From Costus lasius (Eukaryota; Streptophyta; Magnoliopsida; Zingiberales; Costaceae), in assembly GCA_027563935.2 (NCBI GenBank), contig CM050452.1, forward strand, positions 35,038,850 through 35,102,849: a stretch of 64,000 nt of DNA, given 5' to 3'. A program made the translations under genes and the position numbers. The notes beneath the pieces were generated by a model. That model had not been told where the DNA came from, did no database searches, and worked only from the letters and a program-made list of their open reading frames with translations. How positions within the stretch are numbered: position 1 is the first letter of the stretch; every line of letters begins with the position of its first letter. Shown here in pieces: positions 9,493-21,700 of the stretch.

Positions 9493-12400
9493 CTAATGGT
9501 TGAGAAATCTCAAACCCATATTATTACAGTGCTTCTCATGCTTCTGCTGCGCCAGAGGCTTGGTAAGCGGGTCTGCCAGATTGTCATCTGTATGAACCTT
9601 GCAGACTTTGATCTCGCCACGATCTATGATCTCCCTGATCAAGTGAAACCGTCTCTGTATGTGCTTGGATTTCTGGTGCGACCGTGGTTCCTTTGCTTGT
9701 GCAATTGCTCCAGTGTTATCACAGAAGATAACCAAAGGATCTGCACTCGAAGGAACAACACCAAGTTCTTAAACGAACTTACGAATCCACACTGCCTCCT
9801 TGGATGCTTTCGAGGCTGCAACATACTCGGCTTCTATTGTGGAATCAGCAACGATTGACTGTTTGAAACTTTTCCACACCAGTGCTCCTCCATTCAAGCT
9901 AAAAACATAGCCTGATTGCGATCGTAAATCATCCTGGTCAGACTGGAACGAAGCGTCAGTATATCCTTCTATACTGAGTTCTTCCTGACCACCATACACC
10001 AAGAACATATCTTTGGTCCTCCGAAGATATTTTAAAATGTTCTTGACTGCAATCCAGTGCGCCATACCTGGATTACTTTGGAACCGACTGGTCACGCTTA
10101 ACCCGTAAGCGACGTCTGGGCGAGTACACAACATCGCATACATAATGGATCCAATAGCCGAAGCATAAGGCGTATTGTCCATTTCATCTTTCTCAGTCTG
10201 TGTTTGTGGACACTGACTCTTCGAAAGATTCAGACCATGTCTGACTGGAAGATATCCTCTTTTAGAATTCTCTAAATGAAATCTCTCCAGGACTTTATCG
10301 ATGTAAGTACTCTGGCACAGCCCGAGAAGCCTCTTAGATCTATCCCTGTAGATCTTCACACCTAATACATAGGCTGCTTCTCCTAAATCTTTCATCTGGA
10401 AACATTTTCTTAACCATGCTTTAACCGCATGCATTTCAGGAATATCGTTTCCAATGATCAAGATATCATCGACGTAGAGGACTAGGAAAGTAATCACGCT
10501 CCCACTAAACCTCTTATATACACACGGGTCATCCTCGTTCTTGATGAAACCAAATTCAGAGATTGATTCATCAAAACGAATATTCCAGCTTCTCGATGCT
10601 TGTTTAAGTCCATAAATAGACTTCTTTAACTTGCATATTTTATGACGATCTGATGGATTAGTGAAACCTTCTGGTTGTGTCATATACACATCCTCATCCA
10701 GATTTCCATTAAGGAAAGCTGTCTTCACATCCATTTGCCAGATCTCATAATCATAATATGCTGCTATCGCGAAAAGAATCCGAATAGACTTAAACATAGC
10801 TACAGGTGAGAAAGTTTCATCATAATCTATCCCGTAGATTTGTTTGAAACCTTTCGCAACTAGCCTGCCTTTATAGGTAACCACGTTACCATCCATGTCA
10901 ATCTTCTTCTTGAAGATCCATTTACAGCCTATAGGGATAACTCCCGGAGGCGGATCAACCAAATCCCAGACTTGGTTATCTGACATGGAGTCCATCTCGG
11001 CGCGCATAGCTTCAAGCCATCTTGCTGAATCCGGTCCACTGACCGCATCCGCATAAGTGAGGGGTTCATCATTATCAATGATGTAGACTCCGTCATAGCG
11101 CTCAGGCTGTAGACAGATCCTTCCCGATCTTCGCGGTTCCCGTGATATCTGAGCCTCAGGTTGTTCAGTAACCTGTTCTACCGGCTCAGGCTCATCCAAC
11201 TGTGCTTGACCACTTTGTCCTTCCTCTGGATTCTCATCCAGCTTTATTTCTCTCCCACTGGCCTCTTGCAGAAGAAACTCCTTCTCAAGAAAAATGGCCG
11301 TCCGAGCAACAAACACCTTGTTCTCTTTGGGATCGTAGAAATAATAACCCTTAGTTTCCTTAGGGTAACCGACAAAGATACATTTCTCAGATCTGCTCTC
11401 TAGTTTTCCAGAGGCGAGCTTTTTGACATAAGCCTCGCAGCCCCAGATCCTGATAAATGTCAAGCTAGGCTGTTTCCCATACCATAATTCATATGGGGTC
11501 TTTGAAACTGCCTTGGATGGCACTCGGTTTAGTACCTTTGCAGCTGTCTCCAGTGCAAATCCCCAAAAGGAGTAAAGTAGAGTAGCCTGACTCATCATAG
11601 AACGAACCATATCAAGTAACGTTCTATTTCTCCTCTCGGACACACCATTCCATTGCGGTGTTCCTGGCGGAGTGAGCTGTGAGATAATCCCACACTCCTT
11701 CAGATAGTCAGTAAACTCTCGACTTAGGTATTCTCCACCTCGATCAGAACGAAGTGCCTTGATATTTCAGCCAAGCTGATTCTGTACTTCATTCTTGAAC
11801 TCTTTGAACTTGTCAAAAGATTCACTTTTATGTCTCATAAGATAGACATACCCATATCTACTGAAATCATCAGTGAAGGTAATGAAGTACTGATAGCCAC
11901 CTCTGGCATGTTTACTAAAAGGCCCACACACATCACTGTGTATAAGGTCAAGTAAACCTGAAGTCCTTTGACCTTTATGAGGAAAAGGCGACTTCGTCAT
12001 TTTGCCCATCAAACAAGCTTTGCATGTATCAATCTCCTCATAGGAGAATGATCCCAGCAGTCCATAATCATGCAACCGCTTAATGCGTTTCTTGTTAATA
12101 TGACCTAAACGACTATGCCATAGCAAGGTGCTGTCATAAGCATATTTGGCTTTCTTATTATCAATATTGTGTATAGAACATTCCATGTCCAACATGAATA
12201 ACCCATTGTTAATTGAACCATTAGCATAAACAATATTATCTAAAGAAAGAACACACTTTGAAATATTGCATTCAAAGGAAAACCCCTTCCTGACAAGAGC
12301 AGGAATGGAGATAATATTTTTAGTAATGCTGGGAACAAAGTAACAATTGTCTAGTTCCAATACAAGTCCAGATGGTAAAGAGATGAAATAGTCTCCTACA

Positions 12401-13398
12401 GCAACAGCAGCAACCCGTGCCCCGTTTCCAACTCGTAGGTCCACCTCATGCTGTCCCACCTGTCTTCTTCTCCTGAGTTCCTGTACATTTGAACAAATGT
12501 GAACTCCACATGCAGTGTCCAACACCCATGAAATAGAAGAAGATGAAACCATGACTTCCGTCACGTATATACCTGAGCCAGAAGCGATGCTTCCCCTCTT
12601 GTCTCCTTGGAGCGCTTTACAGTCCTTTTTCCAGTGACCCAGCTGGCCACAGTGGAAACATCTGTATTCCTTCGACCGCTTGACCTTTTGCTTCAGAGCC
12701 TTGCTGTAGCTCTTGACAGGGGTCTTGCCCTTCTTCCCCTTCTTCTTGTTCCTTGAAGGAAACATCAAGACAGAGGTTGAAGGCTTTCCCTTCAGAGTCT
12801 CCTCAGTAGTCAAGAGCATATTCAGCAGCTCTGCCGGAGTACAATCGATTTTGTTCATATTAAAGTTAATGATGAACGCATCGAAAGAGGGCGGGAGAGA
12901 CTGCAGAATAATGTCTACAGCAAACTCCTGATTGATGGTATGCCCCAGTTTCTCTAGAGCCTCCTTGTGCCCAATCATCTTGAGCACGTGAGCTCCCACT
13001 GGGCTCCCTTCAGCCAGTTTGCTCTGAAAGAACAGCTTAGTCAAGTTATAGCGCTCAGTCCTCGCCTGTGCAGCATACAGCATCTTGAGGTTTGCTATAA
13101 TTTCTATAGCAGACATATCCTCATGCTGACGCTGCAGCGGTGGCGTCATAGACGCTAGCATCAGGCAAGCGACATCAATGCTATCATTGACATGCTTTTC
13201 ATAGGCATCCCGAACCGCCCTTGCGGCGTTCGGAGCAGGCTGAGGCGGTATAGCCGTCTCGAGGACATACAGTTTCCTCTCTGCCTTAAGAACAATCTTA
13301 AGGTGTCCGTACCAGTCTGAGAAGTTCGGCCCAGCAAACTTCTCCCTTTCCAGTAGGGATCGCACATTGAAGCTCATGGTGTTCGTTGCTGCAAGAAT
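9493..13398 (-). pseudogene. Copia C gag-pol with two nonsense codons
   Basis: One frame on the minus strand. Gag starts at ATG 13377-13375; seven more in-frame codons precede it after the predicted acceptor (13398). The frame holds gag, CCHC knuckle (about 12624-12665), protease D-T-A motif, integrase, RT with YVDD and RNase H, ending at 9493. It is broken by TGA at 11767-11769 inside the integrase core (a CGN arginine in relatives) and TAA at 9769-9771 in RNase H (CAA in copia B). Both can be explained by a single C-to-T change, assuming the ancestral arginine codon was CGA. The frame is otherwise continuous. This is the only one of three visible gag 5' ends with an ATG at this position. 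Confidence 0.94.
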
Positions 13399-13680
13399 CT
13401 ACAACAATGCAAGAATAGCAAGGTCAGTATCAATGTTCAGAATCAATCCAGGACTTAAGAAAGATTCTTTTCTCACTATTTTATCTGGCTGAAAAATCCA
13501 GCAAAAACAGCCCGAAAGAGTAGAACTCTTTTAGTGAGATGGGATCCAGATTTCATACTTGGTCTCCGCGTCCCGCTCAGGCGAGATACGATGCACAGAG
13601 AGTACAAGCACTAGTCTCTGGTAGGCTGTCCCAGCCAATCGCCAACCCGTGCGATTCCCCTTCATCTGGGCAATCCAGCT

Positions 13681-13712
13681 GACTGTGCCAACTGAGTTGG
13701 TACAACACAGTC
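13681..13712 (-). other. Leader hairpin 2, copia C
   Basis: Outer stem GACTGTG/CACAGTC (7 bp), inner stem CCAAC/GTTGG (5 bp), three-base loop TCA in element sense, and a one-sided five-base bulge TTGTA in element sense (TACAA as printed). It is related to the hairpin at 13893-13918 by paired changes. Confidence 0.75.
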
Positions 13713-13892
13713 TCTGATCCCACAGATGGCTGCCTCCATGTGCTACCATATGCGCCACATATGTAGCCTACATGGTCAAGCTGACCCGACCTACTCCCTG
13801 GACCACCACGTGCTATGCTGAGCAACGAGAAGCGATAAATCCCTTCTCTGTAACACGCAGGTGTAATCCCGCACCGTCTGAAGATAGATGGA

Positions 13893-13918
13893 CGTGCCCA
13901 CTGAGTGGGTACAACACG
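13893..13918 (-). other. Leader hairpin 1, copia C
   Basis: Outer stem CGTG/CACG, inner stem CCCAC/GTGGG, the same loop and the same five-base bulge as hairpin 2 (13681-13712). The inner stem differs by a C-G pair in place of A-T, a compensatory change. Confidence 0.75.
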
Positions 13919-14261
13919 GCTCCAACGATAATCAGAACAGTGAGGTTTCGCGTCAGAAGGCTTACGAGCTTGATATTTTAGCGTTGGATTTTAACGGTCT
14001 TTTATCTTCTTGACTATCATGCAATTCCTATGGTGATAGCAGAAGATAAACTCATGCAATTCTAATTATAAAAGCAATAAATAGAAAGCATGCTGATCTT
14101 ATGTGGTAAAAGCCCATTAAGCCTAAGTTAGACCTTAAATTAAACTTAAGTCTTCACTTGCTTTTCTTCATGGGTCTTTTGCTGCTCATCTGGCCCAAAC
14201 CAGGGCCCAAGCACCATCTGGAGCTCAGGTGCGCCTACCAGGGAAAATGCGCCTGGTCCCA

Positions 14262-14317
14262 GAGTCGAACCCTGGACCTCCCACCTGGTCAAGCCTCTGC
14301 TGCAAGCGCCTCTGCCA
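14262..14317 (-). other. tRNA-like (Pol III box) segment in copia C leader
   Basis: In element sense TGGCAGAGGCG (14317-14307) resembles an A box and GGGTTCGACTC (14272-14262) a B box, 45 nt apart, the spacing of tRNA genes. Counterparts occur at 42651-42706 (copia B, B box decayed) and 63020-63077 (copia H). It could be an old tRNA-derived SINE head captured in the leader; a full cloverleaf is not evident. Confidence 0.45.
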
Positions 14318-15180
14318 AGTGTGCTCTGTGCTCTTGTCTGATTAATTTACAAATTAATCTATCTAGACAAGATTGACTCGCAGGTCAATTACACTTTATA
14401 ATTTAAATGAAAAGTGATGCGCAGATCACAATAAAAATATTTATTTACATTTAAATTCCAGGCACGCAGGCCCCAGCACAGCACACATTAAACATGGGCA
14501 GCCCACACAAGATTAAATAAACAAACATATGCTTACAAACATCATGCGATCCAACATAAGAAAATAAAATTTCGAAAACCCCATTGGCATCAATTTTAAT
14601 TTTCCTTATTGGCCCTACTACCTTACAACGGTCCATTACAAGGGATCCACTCATCTGACCTAGTCAGATCCATTGCCCTTGCATGCACCAAGTCATAACT
14701 GACTTGAGTCGACCTAATGGTCAACCATGCATGCGCCAGGGCTGAACAACCCTCATGAGTTCTGGCAAGCGGGTGTGACCCCGGGCCTAACTCATGTGTG
14801 TTCACTAGACGTCTCAATCAGACATCGCTACACGCCTGTCTGCAGTCGACCTATAGCCATCTCGTGCTTACGCACAGATGCTATCTGGTCGACCCATCAA
14901 GGCTGTCAGATGATCTGATCAGACTGTTTGGATCTAACCTAGGGGATGACTTCAACCCTAATAACCCGTCTAAGGGTTTAAAGCAGGCGCCTCTTAGATC
15001 TAATGAGAGTCGCGAATGAGAAGAAGTTTTGAAGAAAACATAGATGCGCCAACATACATGCGCCAACAAAAATATATACTAAGATGTATGTTAGTTTCGC
15101 ATGTCATCTAGATCTAAGCATATGCGCAAGTATGGATCAAACATGAAGACCAAGCATTAAGCAATCATAAAACGATGCAT

Positions 15181-15200
15181 AAAACCTCGCTCTGATACCA
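15181..15200 (-). other. Copia C primer binding site (initiator tRNA-Met)
   Basis: In element sense TGGTATCAGAGCGAGG starts two bases after the LTR end. TGGTATCAGAGC is complementary to the 3' end of plant initiator methionine tRNA. Confidence 0.92.
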
Positions 15201-15202
15201 AT

Positions 15203-15478
15203 TGAAAGTCCCCTTTATCTAAGGGGGGCCGAAACCCTAAAGTGGCGCATACAAAACATGGGCAGCGGATACTAGGGTTTCATGGGATCGATGCATGTAT
15301 TATGATCAACATTAAAACTTTTGAATGCAAGAAAGAATGCGATTCATACCATGGCCATTTCTAGATGGCGCCTTGGAAGCAAGAGAACAAAAGAGGTCTC
15401 CTCCAAATCGTCACACACAAGATGATCAACGGCTTGCTCCTTCTTGTCGTCCCTTGTGCTAGCAAGGATCGTCCAAGG
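15203..15478 (-). repeat. Copia C 5' LTR, 3' part (276 bp)
   Basis: The 3' end of the 5' LTR in element sense, up to the Gy1 insertion. It carries ATG GCC ATG (15358-15350) and the donor GT at 15349-15348. It continues at 26420 after Gy1. Confidence 0.95.
15474..15478. repeat. Target duplication CAAGG, left copy (Gy1 in copia C LTR)
   Basis: CAAGG is repeated at 26415-26419. The uninterrupted copia LTR (about 8056-8070) has a single copy. Confidence 0.96.
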
Positions 15479-17212
15479 TGTAAGATCCAAGGATCTTGAG
15501 TCATGGTAAGCATTATTTTTGAATTAAATAAAATTATTGACTGTGATATTTTATTATGATTCAAGTAAAATTTATTGAATGCTAATTAACTAACTTATTG
15601 ATTGTTAATTATTTGATTTGTGATTGGTTGTTAATTTATGGTAAATTAATTAGAGATTAATGGTTGATTATTGGTTGTTAATTTAGGATAAATTAATTAA
15701 ATCCTTATTGGATATTAATTAAATCCTTATTGGATTTCGGTTAAGTGCTTGGTTATTTGTAAGTTAATTAAATTAATTAGTTAACTAGCTTATTGGATGT
15801 TAGTTTAACTCTTATTGGACTTTCACTTAAACTAAGGGATTATTGGGTTTTTAAAATTTGAATTATTGGGTTAATGGGTTAAACCTTTTTGAATTAATGG
15901 GTTAGAGGGTTAAAACCTTAAAAACCGAAATTTAAATAGGTAATTTCGGTTAGGGTAGAGTTTTGGCGATTTTGGCTTGGAGAAAAACTTTGGGCGACGG
16001 CTTGAAGAACTTAGGCGATTCTTGAAGAGTTCTTGAGGCGATTTTGGTGATTTCTCCATCTCTTTCCCTTTGGCGAATTATTCCTTGGTGTTTGGTAGCA
16101 TCTTTCAAAGCCTTAGACGAATTTTTGGAAGGGTTTTTCTTATTGGTGTTCACGGTTCAAGGTGAGTGGAATGTCTTATTTGATCTATTAGTTTGGTTGT
16201 GTTTGTGACTTGATACAATTGAATTATTGGAATTTTTATCATGTTAAAACCGAAACTCAAGATGTATTTTTCATGTAAACCAAATTCAAGATGTTTCTTC
16301 ATGTGAACCGAATCTTTGATAATTATTCATGATAATCCGAAATCTTGATATTATTTATGAAGACCAAATTCTTGATAATATGCATGAAAACCGAAATTTT
16401 GATGATTTTCTTTATGAAATCCGAAAGTTGGTAATATGAAATTTAAGGTATTAAATTATGGAAATTCGGAAGTTTTAGACCAATGGTTTGAGCATGAAAT
16501 TCATGTTAATTCAAGGTGTAAAATTTAATAGATAGTATGTTATGTTAACCGTGGTTTATATGTAGAGATTTGTAAAATAGTTGGTATGAATACATGTTTT
16601 AATTTTTGTTAATTTTATGGATAGTTTGTATGACTACATGTTTTAGTTTTATGTTAATTTTTATGGATGCTTGTTAACTGCATTATTGAGAAATTGTTTG
16701 AGAAATTTGGATGATAACCTAGTAAGGTTTGACTGAACTAATCAGCATGAAACCTAAGGACCACACTACATTATATGATTGTTAATATTATGTAATTATG
16801 TGATTTTTAAATATTAGGTGTTTATGTGATTTTTGGAATATTATGTTGTTATGTAAATTGTGAACATTATGTGGTTATGAGATTTTTGAAAATTATGTGA
16901 TTATGAGAATTTTGAATATTATGTGTTATGTGTTGGTTAGGACTATGGCTAAGTGTAACAGTGTACTCATAGGATAGTCCTTATGTGATATGTGAAGGGT
17001 TTGAATTTCAGCCCTGTATTTGATATGTGAGGGGGCTGATGTTCGGCCTGCCTATTATGATTTTTGTGATGGGGGTTGATGTTCAGCCTGCCCGATATGA
17101 TTTTTGTGATGACTATCCTAGAGTCTAGTTGACACTTAGGAGTCCACCTTTGTGAAATATGAAATAAGATATGTCTGTTGTCCAGTAGGAACCTTTTGGG
17201 AGAACGGGTTTT

Positions 17213-17590
17213 GACGCAAAGTGCCATGTCTTGGTCAGACAGGGGCCACCTCTTGATGTCATTACTCTTTTATGTGATGGGGTGATATAAGACGCAAAGT
17301 GCCATGTCTTGATCAGACAGGGGCCACCTCTTGATGTCATTACTCTTTTATGTGATGGGGTGATATAAGACGCAAAGTGCCATGTCTTGATCAGACAGGG
17401 GCCACCTCTTGATGTCATCACTCTCATTTTGTGATGTTGGGTGTCGTAGAGCAAAGTGCCACGTCATGACCTGACGGGGGCCACCTCTTGAATCTACACA
17501 CAATCCATCGATGTGTTATGGGGTGAGAGAGCAAAGTGCCACGTCGTGACCTGGCGGGGGCCACCTCTTGATTCTACTCACTATCCATGT
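17213..17590 (+). repeat. Tandem repeat in Gy1 5' LTR, five units of 78-80 bp
   Basis: Each unit holds GCAAAGTGCC-AYGTC, a spacer, GAC, then GGGGCCACC. The 3' LTR (25071-25370) has four units, so one unit was gained or lost. Gy2 LTRs carry a 76-bp repeat with the same core. Confidence 0.9.
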
Positions 17591-18271
17591 TTATGTGTTG
17601 CACGAGATTTTGCAGCTCCCAGTGCTTTGGCCAAGCCGGGTTAGACCATATTGGTCACTACTGAATATGCTGGACAACTAGGTTAATTAAGTATGGTGTG
17701 TTTAGTTGGTTTAGAATATATGTGTTTAATTGGGTTAGAGTAAAACTCTAGAACCTGAATTTGTTATATGCTAGTGTGTACATTTAACTGTCTATATGAC
17801 TTCTGTTTCTTTATTTTGTTATATGTTGTCATAATGTTCTGTTAAATATTTTTAAAAATAATCTGCCTATATTTTTGAATGTATGTTATGGATGGTCGAT
17901 TTAGACTATCCACTCACTGGGCTGTGTAGCTCACCCCTCACTATTTTCAGGCATAGAGCAGGGGCGCATGTCTTGAGTGCATTGGCGTGGATAATTATGC
18001 TGTTTGCTGTTTTAAGAATTTTTATGCTTAATTCTTGGGGCCCGTTGTGGCCTTAACATAAACTATATGAACTATGTGAATCATGAGACTATGTGAACTA
18101 TGTGAAGTATGTTGCCAGTTATGGCAGTCTTATGAGTTTGATTTTTGTGTCACCGCGGGCTTCAGCCTAGTTTCGGTGTTTGGTATGAGTTTATAAAATC
18201 GATTTTGTGATTTTGTTTTGAATTTCGGCTTGTTGTATATTCTGTGCAATCGGTTTTGATATACCCTGTAA

Positions 18272-18292
18272 CTTGCATATGTCTAGTGCAAG
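18272..18292 (+). other. LTR hairpin with TATGTCTAG loop, Gy1 copy 1
   Basis: Six-base stem CTTGCA/TGCAAG enclosing TATGTCTAG. A second copy with a seven-base stem is at 18358-18380. 3' LTR copies are at 26117-26137 and 26204-26224. Gy2 has the same loop on a different stem. Confidence 0.7.
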
Positions 18293-18573
18293 TATTGCCT
18301 GGTGGCAGGTACCTTTATGGATTTTATGAATTTGAATCGGTTTTGATATAACTATTGCCTTGCATATGTCTAGTGCAAGGATTGCGTGGTGGCAGGTACC
18401 CTTATGAGATTTGAGTTTTGTGAATTTGTGTGTATGGATTTATGGAATTTTTTCAGATCGTGTCTTCTTGAACTCGGTTTTACCTAGCATATGATCGATC
18501 TTATATGAAACATCCTGTATCATTTGTGAATTGTGCCATTTGTTTGGGGTTAAGAATGTGGGATGTTACAGAA

Positions 18574-18590
18574 TGGTATCAGAGGAGTTG
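18574..18590 (+). other. Gy1 primer binding site
   Basis: TGGTATCAGAGGAGTTG begins three bases after the LTR end and matches the initiator-tRNA-Met type for 11 bases. Confidence 0.85.
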
Positions 18591-18713
18591 GCTAGCTAAA
18601 ACTTAGTTTGGGGGAAAACATGTTTGTGTATTGCTAGACACCTGTTAGGTTTATGATTGTTTTCCTGACTATGATATGTGTGTGACTATGATATGCGTGT
18701 GTAGGCATTTAAG

Positions 18714-21700
18714 ATGGTGCGAACCAGAGGAAATGCTAGTGATGAGGGCGAGCAGACCCCGAACCTCACGAGAACTATTGAGGCTCTGACTGGCATGGTT
18801 CAGCAACAAGGTGCTATGATAGAAAGGCAAGCTCAGATGCTGCAGCAGCAGCAGACTCAGTACCAAGAAGCACAACAGCAGCTCTTGCAGCAGCTGACTC
18901 AAGAGAGACCCCAGACTACTACTCGAGCAGTGGGGGATGACTCTCAGGAGGGCGCTCACAGGCGCTATGCTTCACTTGTGAGTGAATTCCAGAAACTGGG
19001 TCCCAGCTCTTTTTATGGGGGCTCAGAATCCAGTAATGCCGAAAATTGGCAGCTGTGCTTGGAAAAGATTTTCCAAGTTATGCGTTGCTCGGACGAAGAC
19101 AAGTTATGTCTGACCACCTACATGATGCGTGCTGACGCAGATGAGTGGTGGAAAGGCGTGGTGAGACTTGCCGAAGAAAGACATGAGACTGTAGATTGGC
19201 CTTACTTCTTGTCTCGATTTAACGAGAAGTACTTCCCAGATAGCTTGGTTGAGGACCGAGAGGTGGAATTTATTCACCTGGAGCAGGGTGATATGACAGT
19301 GGACCAGTATGAATTACAGTTCACGAAATTGGGAAAGTATGCTCCTCATCTGATAAACACTGAAAAGAGGAGAGCTACCAAGTTTCTCAGAGGTCTCAAA
19401 TGGGACATTAGAGAGCAGGTTGGTGCTCAACACTTGGAGACCTATGTTGAAACTGTTGGGCGAGCGCGCACCATTGAGAGGTATATATCTGAGAGGAGTT
19501 CTCATGTTGCCGTGGCAGTAGTTCCTGCAGCTGAGGCGGCGGTTCCTCAGTATGGCAGTGGCGGCAAGGGTAAGAAGTACCCTAGGCATAAAGATTATAA
19601 GAAGAGCAGGTATAAGCCTTACTCCTACAAGGCACCGCAGCAGTCCAGGGATGCACCGCAGCAGTTCAGGGATGCCAGGGATGCAAGAAACGGTATCACT
19701 TGTAGTCATTGTGGGCTCAAGGGACATCTAGTGAAAGACTGCCATAGGAAGAATGGTGTATGCTTCAGGTGTAAGAAACCAGGGCACATGGCTAAGGATT
19801 GCAAAGAACCTGAGATGCAACCTAGAGGCGCAGATAAGCCTACAGTCCAGACTAGAGTGTATGCTGTGGCTGAGAAGGATACACGAGCTTCCCGATCCGT
19901 CGTGGAAGGTACTTTATTCGTATTTGATCAGTTAGCCCGCATATTATTTGACCCTGGTGCAAATTTATCTTTTGTATCTGTTAAGTTTGCTGCATGTTTA
20001 CCTGTGTTACCTAAGGTAATGAATTATGCTGTGTCTGTGAGTACTCCCTTAGGAAAATCGTTATCTACAGATACTGTGTGTGCTGACTGTGTAGTACATG
20101 TAGAGGGTTATGAGTTTCTGGTAGATCTAATCCTCTTAGACATGCAAGATTATGACATCATCTTAGGAATGGATTGGTTGTCTTCCCATCATGCCTCGGT
20201 GGATTGCTTTGAGAAAGTAATCACTTTGAATTTGTTAGATGGGAATCGACTTTTTGTGAGAGGTCTAGTGTCAGACCAAGGACCGCATGTGATATCTTTC
20301 CTGCAGGCCAGGAAATTACTTGCTAATGGGTGCAAGGGTTATCTTGCGCATGTTAAGGTGCAGGATGAGTCTACTTCTGATTTGACTCAGATGGCGGTGG
20401 TGAAAGAATTTCCTGATGTGTTCTCTGAAGAATTTTCAGGCTTGCCACCAATTAGAGAAGTGGAGTTTGGCATTGAATTGGCGCCAGGTACGGCACCTAT
20501 CTCCAGAGCTCCTTATCGTATGGCTACTTCAGAGTTGGCCGAGCTTAAGAAACAACTGGAGGAATTGTTAGAGAAAGGATATATTCGGCCTAGTGCTTCT
20601 CCCTGGGGAGCGCCAGTGCTATTTGTGAAGAAAAAAAGATGGAACCCTGAGGATGTGTATAGACTACAGGCAGCTTAACCAAGTGACTATCAAGAATAAG
20701 TATCCTCTTCCCAGAATTGATGATCTATTTGATCAATTACAGGGAGCGACAGTGTTCTCTAAGATTGATCTGAGATCAGGGTATTATCAGCTTAGGGTCA
20801 AGGATGAGGATATATTTAAGACTGCTTTCAGGACCAGGTATGGGCATTTCGAATTTTTAGTTATGCCTTTTGGACTGACGAATGCACCTGCTGTCTTCAT
20901 GGATTTGATGAACAGGGTATTCCATGAGTTGCTTGACTCTTGTGTGGTGGTCTTTATAGACGATATATTGGTGTACTCTCAGACTACCTCAGATCATGTC
21001 AGTGATTTGCGCAGAGTATTGGAGATCTTGAGGAAGAACCGATTATATGCCAAGGCTAGTAAGTGTGAATTCTGGCTGGAAAAGATTAGTTTCCTTGGGC
21101 ATGTGATTTCTGGTCAGGGGGTGTCTGTGGATCCAGTTAAAGTGCAAGCCATCCTTAATTGGGGAAGACCGACTAGTGCTACTGAGATCAGGAGTTTCCT
21201 GGGTTTAGCAGGTTACTACCGGAGATTTGTTGAGGGATTCTCCAAGCTGGCGGGTCCTCTAACTAAATTGACCAGAAAGGAGGCCAAGTTTATTTGGGAT
21301 GATAAGTGCGAAGAGAGTTTTCAAGAGCTGAAAAGGAGATTGACTAGTACACCGATCCTCATTATACCTAGTGATGGGGAAAGGTTTACTGTTTATACAG
21401 ATGCTTCTGGCAAAGGGTTGGGTTGTGTCTTGATGCAGAAGGGTTCTGTAGTAGCCTATGCTTCGAGACAACTGAAGGAGTATGAATTGAACTACCCTAC
21501 TCATGATTTAGAGTTGGCGGCCGTAGTCTTTGCTTTGAAGTTATGGCGTCACTATTTGTTGGGTCAAGAGTTTGATCTATTCACTGATCACCAGAGTCTC
21601 AAGTATATCTTCACTCAGAAGGAGTTGAACATGAGAGAGAGGAGATGGATGGAGTTGATCAAAGATTATAACTTCTCTATTCAGTATCAGGCTGGAAAGG

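Larger units (their letters stand above)
13399..15349 (-). other. Predicted intron in copia C leader (1951 nt)
   Basis: In element sense the donor is ATG|GTATGAATC (GT at 15349-15348) in the 5' LTR. The acceptor is TTGTTGTAG (ending 13399), preceded by pyrimidine-rich CTTGCTATTCTTGC and a possible branch site ACTGAC. Exon 1 would end in ATG GCC ATG and the intron is phase 0, so it joins the gag frame. Inside the intron are the LTR 3' end, the primer binding site, a tRNA-like segment and both leader hairpins. The copia B intron is 1945 nt and that of H 1951 nt, with the same boundaries. There is no transcript evidence. Confidence 0.6.
15479..18570 (+). repeat. Gy1 5' LTR (3092 bp)
   Basis: TGTAAGATCC to GATGTTACA. 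Contents: AT-rich U3-like sequence; a degenerate roughly 32-bp TATGTGATTTTT repeat (about 16780-16930); five units of a 78-80 bp tandem repeat with core GTGCCAYGTC (starts 17221, 17299, 17377, 17456, 17536); two copies of a hairpin with loop TATGTCTAG (18272-18292 and 18358-18380). No gene is seen here. Short open frames in the LTR recur identically in the 3' LTR and have no recognisable domain. Confidence 0.95.

Noticed and set aside
196..12931. Open frames opposite or out of frame with copia and gypsy gag-pol
   Set aside because: They are shadows of the long coding frame and carry no recognisable protein motif.
15181..15200. TGGTATCAGAGC sequences as tRNA gene remnants
   Set aside because: They are 16-20 bp, lie two or three bases after LTR ends and are primer binding sites, not tRNA genes.
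17213..17590. CRISPR-like array
   Set aside because: The whole 78-80 bp unit repeats, with no constant repeat and unique spacers, in a plant retrotransposon LTR.
20630..20653. Programmed frameshift between gag and pol in Gy1
   Set aside because: The shift is inside RT rather than at the gag-pol boundary, and Gy2 reads through the same place in one frame.
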